DNA of 64,000 nucleotides, from NCBI GenBank assembly GCA_013423325.1, contig BLJB01000035.1:310001-374000 (forward strand). Reading direction: 5' to 3'. Positions within the stretch are counted from its first letter, which is position 1. Each line of letters begins with the position of its first letter. This document shows positions 59,298-64,000 of the stretch, in pieces. The position numbers were made by a program, and so were the translations under genes. Under the pieces are notes generated by a model. It was not told where the DNA came from. It searched no databases and was given only the letters and a program-made list of their open reading frames with translations. This stretch comes from Usnea hakonensis. Lineage: Eukaryota; Ascomycota; Lecanoromycetes; Lecanorales; Parmeliaceae.

Positions 59298-60382
59298 TCA
59301 AGCAAGAACAGTCTCCCGGACAGGAACATTCGTCTCATTCTCGTATTCGATCTCCATCCTTGGCTTCGTCTTGCGAGCTGGTTGGGGGCCCGTGACGCGC
59401 TTCCTCTTCGCTCCTGCGGAAGGTCTCTTGATTTCCTTCTCGTTGGGGTCCTCACTGCCGCTCTCTTGGTCGCTGCCGCTGCCTTGATCGCTACCGCTAC
59501 CTTCGTCGTCGGTGTCGGCTTCCTTTCCACTACCGAGCCAGTCCTCGAAGTCTTCTAAGTCTCCTTCTTCTTCCTCGTCAATGTCACTCACATACTCCAC
59601 CGCTCCCACACCCTCTTCCTCATACTCCAATTCCTCTTCTTCCTCAAGCTCTTCCTCATCTTCGATCCCCTCATCCAAGTCCTTGTCTCGCTCTCCCTCA
59701 CCACCCCTTTCAAGACCCCTCAGCACCTTCTTCCACACCCCCTCCTCAACATTCAGCGGCCGTTCCCCATACGCCCCGCTCCGCAACCGTTCAATCAATT
59801 CCCTCTCAATCGCCCTCTCGACCTTGGCTGCCGTCTCCGCTTTCCTCTCTCGCGTAGCTTCCCTCCTTCTGACCTTGGGCGCTAATTTCGGCACCACTTT
59901 TTCCCCCAACCGCTCTTCTTCCCGCGCAAGGCGACGCGAGCGAATCGCCACCTGTGTCAGGCGAGTCAAACGCTGCTTGCATTTATGGATGAGGAATTTG
60001 GGCCAGTAGATGAGACGGGCGTCGATTTGCTCGAGTGCTTTGCCGTAGTTCTGGGATAGTTTTATTTTCTCCCATAGCTTGGAGGGCATGTGTTGCCGCT
60101 CGATGGTTTTCATGTAGAGGTAGATGGTACCGGTGTCGGGATTGCTGCGGATGGTGGCATAGCGGGAATTGGCGAGGGGGCAGGATTGGCGGTTGCAGAG
60201 GCCGGTGACATTGTATTCGTTGCGGCAGAAGTTTTGCTGTTTGGGTGTTCTGTTGGTAGAAGCAATGTTAGCGGTCGATAGTCTTATGGCAGATAAGAGA
60301 AGATGGGGAGGGAACCGTACTTGAGCTTGAAAGAGCAAAATTGCTGATTTATGATCTGCCAGACGATTTCGTCGGAGGCCAT
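59298..60382 (-). CDS. MAK16: MAK16, large ribosomal subunit biogenesis factor
   Basis: 337 aa, exons 60382..60321 and 60249..59298, intron 71 bp joined in phase 2 (a Lys codon is rebuilt). MAK16 is a nucleolar protein of early pre-60S particles. The N-terminus MASDEIVWQIINQQFCSFKL and, after the splice, KTPKQQNFCRNEYNVTGLCN are diagnostic, with the conserved Cys of the family (Cys16, CNRQSCPLANSRYATI). A basic helical middle (EKIKLSQNYGKALEQIDARL) and an acidic Glu/Asp-rich C-terminal third with a basic end follow. The initiation exon is short, and the ATG is the only one in frame before the splice donor. It diverges from MSS1 with a 215-bp gap. Confidence 0.93.
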
Positions 60383-60597
60383 GATAGAGGAGATGCAACA
60401 GGAAGCTGTAGAGGCACAAACCTAGAATTAGAATTCCCGTGTCCTATGAAATTCTCAATCTTTCAGAAAGTTTGTGCTGATCACAGCACAAATTTTGCCG
60501 CAGTTTCGCCGGGAGTAGCGTCACCAAGGCTCCACTAAGGTAAGGTAGTGAAAGATACCTTGACTGACTTCACGCATTTCGCATTTGAAATTGGGGA
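60383..60597. promoter_or_regulatory. Bidirectional promoter region MAK16/MSS1
   Basis: Only 215 bp separate the two divergent start codons. The region holds TAAGGTAAGGTAGT (60536-60550) and an AGATACCTTGACTG box, variants of the recurrent motif. Coregulation of a nucleolar factor and a mitochondrial tRNA modifier is plausible but untested. Confidence 0.45.
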
Positions 60598-62513
60598 ATG
60601 AATGTTCGCTGGAAGCCGCTTTACACTCTCAAACTCATTCAAGTTTCGCCCTCTTTCTCAAAGAAAATTCTATTAAAATCTCGAGCACAAATACCCAGAG
60701 TCCAAGCATATTCCTCTAGCTCATTTGCTCTCACTAGGGCGAGAAGAAAGTATAAAACGTTGCAACAAAAGCTTCAAACGAAGCACAGAAGCACTTGCAG
60801 CCTCGCTACGAGCAATGGAACCACAATATACGCCTTGTCAACAGCCCCAGGGCGAGCAGCTATTGCCGTCATCCGGATATCTGGTCCAGCTTGTATGAAC
60901 ATTTATCGAGCATTTTGCCCACAGTCATTGCCGCCAAAACCACGGAATGCCACCCTGCGGACTCTCTTTGAGCCTTCGGTAGTATCGGTAGACCAGCAAG
61001 ATGGGCAAGTCCTGGATGCAAATGCGTTAGTCTTTTACTTCCCAGCCCCTCACACAGCAACGGGCGAAGACATCCTCGAACTTCATGTTCATGGTGGGAC
61101 CGCTGTAGTCAAAGCTGTCTTAGCTGCTATTCCTAGAACCACTCCAAAGCATGTACCTCAGACCGTACGGTATGCTGAGCCAGGAGAATTCACCCGCCGA
61201 GCGTTTTTCAATAACAGACTTGATCTCCTTCAAGTCGAAGCACTTGGAGATACCTTAGCAGCAGACACAGAACAACAACGACGGCAGGCAGTCCGAGGCT
61301 CCACAAGTGTCCTCACTGAACGCTATGAAGCATGGAGACGGAAGCTGTTGTATGCCAGAGGAGAGCTGGAAGCTTTGATTGACTTTTCCGAGGATCAACA
61401 TTTCGACGAATCGCCCGCAAACCTTTGTGCATCGGTTGCCAAACAGATACGACAACTAAAATCACAGTTGCAAGCGAACATTGAGAGTGCATATCGAGGA
61501 GAATTACTGCGAAATGGCATTAACATAGCCCTCGCGGGAGCACCAAATGCTGGAAAAAGTTCTCTCCTCAATCAGATTGTGGGCCGAGAAGCAGCTATTG
61601 TGAGCAGCGAAGCGGGTACAACCAGAGACGTAGTGGATGTAAATGTCGACATTGGAGGATTCTTCTGTCGGTTTGGTGACCTTGCCGGGCTTCGGAGGCA
61701 GACGCCAGCTGCTGGGACACATCAAATAGGAGAGATTGAGAAAGAAGGCATTAGAAGGGCTAAAGATAGAGCCCTCACCGCAGATGTCGTCGTCGTCGTG
61801 CTTTCAACAGAGGCAGAGAAGGACCCAGCGAGCTCGGAAATACACGTTTCGATAGGTGCTGAGGTCGAGGAGGTCCTTCGGCATATCGATCTAGACTCGC
61901 AGAAGGTCGTTTGCGTTTTGAACAAAGCTGACTTGTTCGCGGACAATGCTCATCTCGAGAAAACCCGATTGGAGTTAAGACGACATCAAGTACTGAGAGA
62001 ATTTCTTGACCTTTCCGAAACGCCACTCTTCGCTGTCTCCTGTACGAATGTTCAGGCGTCAAAGATCACTTCATTATCTGATCCAGGTGGCATCCAGACT
62101 TTCCTTACCGGCTTGACCAAACTCTTTGGCAGAATGACCTCTGCGGTTGTTCCCAGAGAGCACAATGATAATAAGAGTAACTCACCTTGGGCCGAATCAC
62201 TTGGTGCCACCGAAAGGCAACGACTGCTGCTGCTACAGTGCCTTGGGTATCTGGAAAGTTTCCTAGATGAAGTCCAAAACAATAATTTGGATGTTGGTGG
62301 AGTTACTGGTCCCGAGAACGATGTCGATGTGGTTCTTGCGGCTGAAAGCCTTCGCTCTGCTGCCGAATGCTTAGCCAAAATCATCGGAAGAGGCGAATCT
62401 GGCGACGTCGAAGAGGTGTTGGGGGTCGTCTTCGAAAAGTAATGGAGATGTGTTCCCTTCAAGTCGTGCCACTGATGCTGACGGTTAACAACAGGTTTTG
62501 TGTGGGCAAGTGA
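60598..62513 (+). CDS. MSS1: MSS1/MnmE, mitochondrial tRNA wobble-uridine modification GTPase
   Basis: 619 aa, exons 60598..62438 and 62495..62513. MSS1 with MTO1 makes the 5-carboxymethylaminomethyl-type modification at wobble U34 of mitochondrial tRNAs. The N-terminus is a basic presequence to about residue 70. The folate-binding N-terminal domain starts near TIYALSTAPGRAAIAVIRISGP (75), with GEFTRRAFFNNRLDLLQVEAL. The G domain has G1 GAPNAGKSS (about 313), G2 EAGTTRD, G3 DLAGLR and G4 NKAD. G3 has Leu where most members have Thr. A 56-bp intron near the stop must be spliced to give FCVGK: the C-terminal CxGK signature (Cys essential in bacterial MnmE) comes from the second exon. Unspliced, the protein would end at VFEK and lose it. 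Confidence 0.93.
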
Positions 62514-63004
62514 GAGTCAAGCAGGTGTGAGCTCGCAAGCAAGCATCTAACATGAAACTGGCGGTCTGTGATATACACAGCTCGCTCTTCTCGATAATTT
62601 ATATATGCATATTCAATTAGGTGCAATGAAGCAATGAAGCGTCTACCGGAGAGAGGATTCGCAGTGCATTCGGCAGGGCCGATTGATTGGTAGGAGCTAA
62701 GAACTTCGGGCCATGATACATCTCTTCGAAGATTCTGGTTGATTCTGTCCGAGTGTTATATTAGCGTCCGAGACTGCTAAGTACCTTCCGATGCTTTCGC
62801 AATTACTTATCGGTCGGACTGCCGATCCCATTTGTGTTAAGAGGCTGCATCCTTCCCCGCCGTCAAAAAACAACATATAGATAAGGCTTTCCCCCGATCT
62901 TTTCATTTCGTCCTCTATACTACTATTGCCTCATACCTAAGTTATATATATGTCCTGATCGAGGTCTTGGTATCGCGCTCAGGGTCACGCTTGTTACGGC
63001 CAGG
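62514..63004. other. Intergenic, no gene seen
   Basis: The 3' flank of MSS1 and the promoter of the F-box gene. A duplicated ATGAAGC element (62626-62640) and an AT-rich TATATATATG stretch near 62940 are the only features seen. Confidence 0.45.
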
Positions 63005-64000
63005 ATGGACGACCTACCATTGGAGGTCCGTACCCATAGAGCCACCCTCGTTAGCCAAACCCGATCTCTCTGACCTGCTTGCCTACACTGCTTCTATAAC
63101 TAATGGAGAGTGATTCTACTTGTGAACATCATGCTGACTGCTACAACATCACAGGTAGTGCTCGAGATCGTGAAGCTTTGCCCATACGACGACCTCCACA
63201 GTCTATGCCTCACCGCTAGATACTTGTACATTATCTGCAAGCCTGCTCTTTACGCAAACGTCGATCTCAGCATCCACAACCGTGGTGAGGTAAAGCTTCG
63301 GCCAACAGACAGCTTTACTTATCCTTCAAACAGCTATTGGTGTACACAGGTATGGAACCTTGCTGCTATATCGTCTAATATGTGTACACTGCGCTCGGCG
63401 GTGTGGGCTGTACAGAACACTGCGTGAATCATAAGCAATATTAACCCTCTGACGTGTCGTACAACTTGGGTGCCTAGACTAGTTCACAATGCTGACTTAG
63501 TACTTTCTTAGGTACCAGAATACTCCCTGTCAAGGCAGGAGAGTTTCATCTCAACAATACTGGGGAGCGAAGTGCTAGCTCCGATGGTGAAATCCTTGAC
63601 GTGGACACTGCTACGACCACACACCAAGGAGCGCAATCGGAATGTTCTGTTAGGCATTAGCGCGCCTGGGGCCAATCCAAGACGTGCTATCTTGAGGATC
63701 TGGGAAGCTTTCCAACGTCTGACGAATGTCAGAATTCTAGACCTTGCATGGTTATCCAGTGATCATGGCGATCCACTCGCCGATGCGTGGCCTCATAGTC
63801 TGTTTCCTGCGGCCAGCTCCATACGGCTGTCAGGTGTTATGAGTTACTCCTTCGCCGCCTCAATTCTCTATAACAACCCTGCAAAGCTCGTACACCTTAC
63901 GCTAGACAATCTACAGCAAGTGGGAAAAGGCTGTGATCATTTCCTCTACCGACGAACCAATCAACGGCCCGATTACCGGCAGGTTCTATCCTACTGGAAT
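63005..64000 (+). CDS. F-box / LRR-like protein, 3' end outside window
   Basis: Exons 63005..63025, 63155..63349 and 63512..>64000, phase 0 throughout; open to the window edge. The spliced N-terminus reads MDDLPLE-VVLEIVKLCPYD, then DLHSLCLTARYLYIICKPALYANVDL, a classic F-box that would bind Skp1 in an SCF ubiquitin ligase. The third exon (AILRIWEAFQRLTNVRILDLAW, KLVHLTLDNLQQ) has leucine-rich-repeat-like spacing, used in such proteins to hold the target. The first exon is only 21 bases and uses a GTCCGT donor, so the start is less certain. The substrate is unknown. Confidence 0.72.

Overview
The window reads as a chromosome segment from a filamentous ascomycete (Pezizomycotina). The evidence is many short introns (mostly 45-80 bp, GT...AG), ascomycete-type families (CFEM/GPI protein, fungal rhodopsin-like 7TM protein, formin of the SepA/BNI1 type, NFX1-helicase/CbxX fusion), and yeast-like housekeeping orthologues (MAK16, MSS1, LAA1, TACO1/DPC29). 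The class cannot be fixed from sequence alone; Leotiomycetes is a guess. There is no sign of plasmid, phage or bacterial DNA, no tRNA or rRNA was recognised, and no secondary-metabolite backbone gene is present.

Layout. 0-3.3 kb: the 3' two thirds of an intron-rich ABCB-type ABC transporter. 4-7.7 kb: an intact short-chain dehydrogenase, a 7TM rhodopsin-like protein, and an inverted N-terminal relic of a second copy of the dehydrogenase. 8.8-9.3 kb (minus): a small spliced membrane protein that is easily missed. 9.8-11.3 kb: a mitochondrial DUF1640 (MCUR1/Fmp32-like) protein, convergent with a 2042-aa LAA1/HEATR5 gene (11.5-17.9 kb, minus). 18.1-18.3 kb: a GNAT acetyltransferase relic. 18.7-20.1 kb: a TDT/SSU1-like transporter. 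21.5-25.4 kb (minus): a 1237-aa membrane-anchored coiled-coil protein with a recent internal tandem duplication. 27.1-28.0 kb: TACO1-like translational activator. 29.3-30.1 kb: a spliced MscL-type mechanosensitive channel with a zinc-ribbon-like tail. 31.5-32.7 kb: an unrecognised multi-spanning membrane protein. 32.7-36.2 kb: gene-poor. 36.2-37.0 kb: a secreted Cys-containing protein. 38.0-45.8 kb: a 2346-aa fusion of an SF1 helicase, an NFX1-type zinc finger and three CbxX/CfxQ AAA modules. 46.9-52.4 kb (minus): formin. 53.2-53.6 kb: a small single-TM protein. 53.6-55.8 kb: low-complexity DNA. 55.8-56.8 kb (minus): CFEM GPI protein. 56.8-59.3 kb: gene-poor. 59.3-60.4 kb (minus): MAK16, divergent from MSS1 (60.6-62.5 kb). 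63.0 kb to the end: an F-box/LRR-like gene cut by the window edge.

Most genes are independent housekeeping functions rather than one pathway; three (DUF1640 protein, TACO1, MSS1) act in mitochondria. The most interesting object is the helicase-NFX1-triple CbxX fusion, which joins a ZNFX1-like RNA helicase module to ring-type AAA ATPases in one polypeptide. Splice models were built by hand. Exon phases sum correctly for the ABC gene, the 7TM gene, DUF1640, LAA1, the TDT transporter, the coiled-coil protein, TACO1, MscL, the 31.5 kb membrane protein, the secreted protein, the helicase fusion, the formin, the 53 kb protein, CFEM, MAK16 and MSS1, but none has transcript support.
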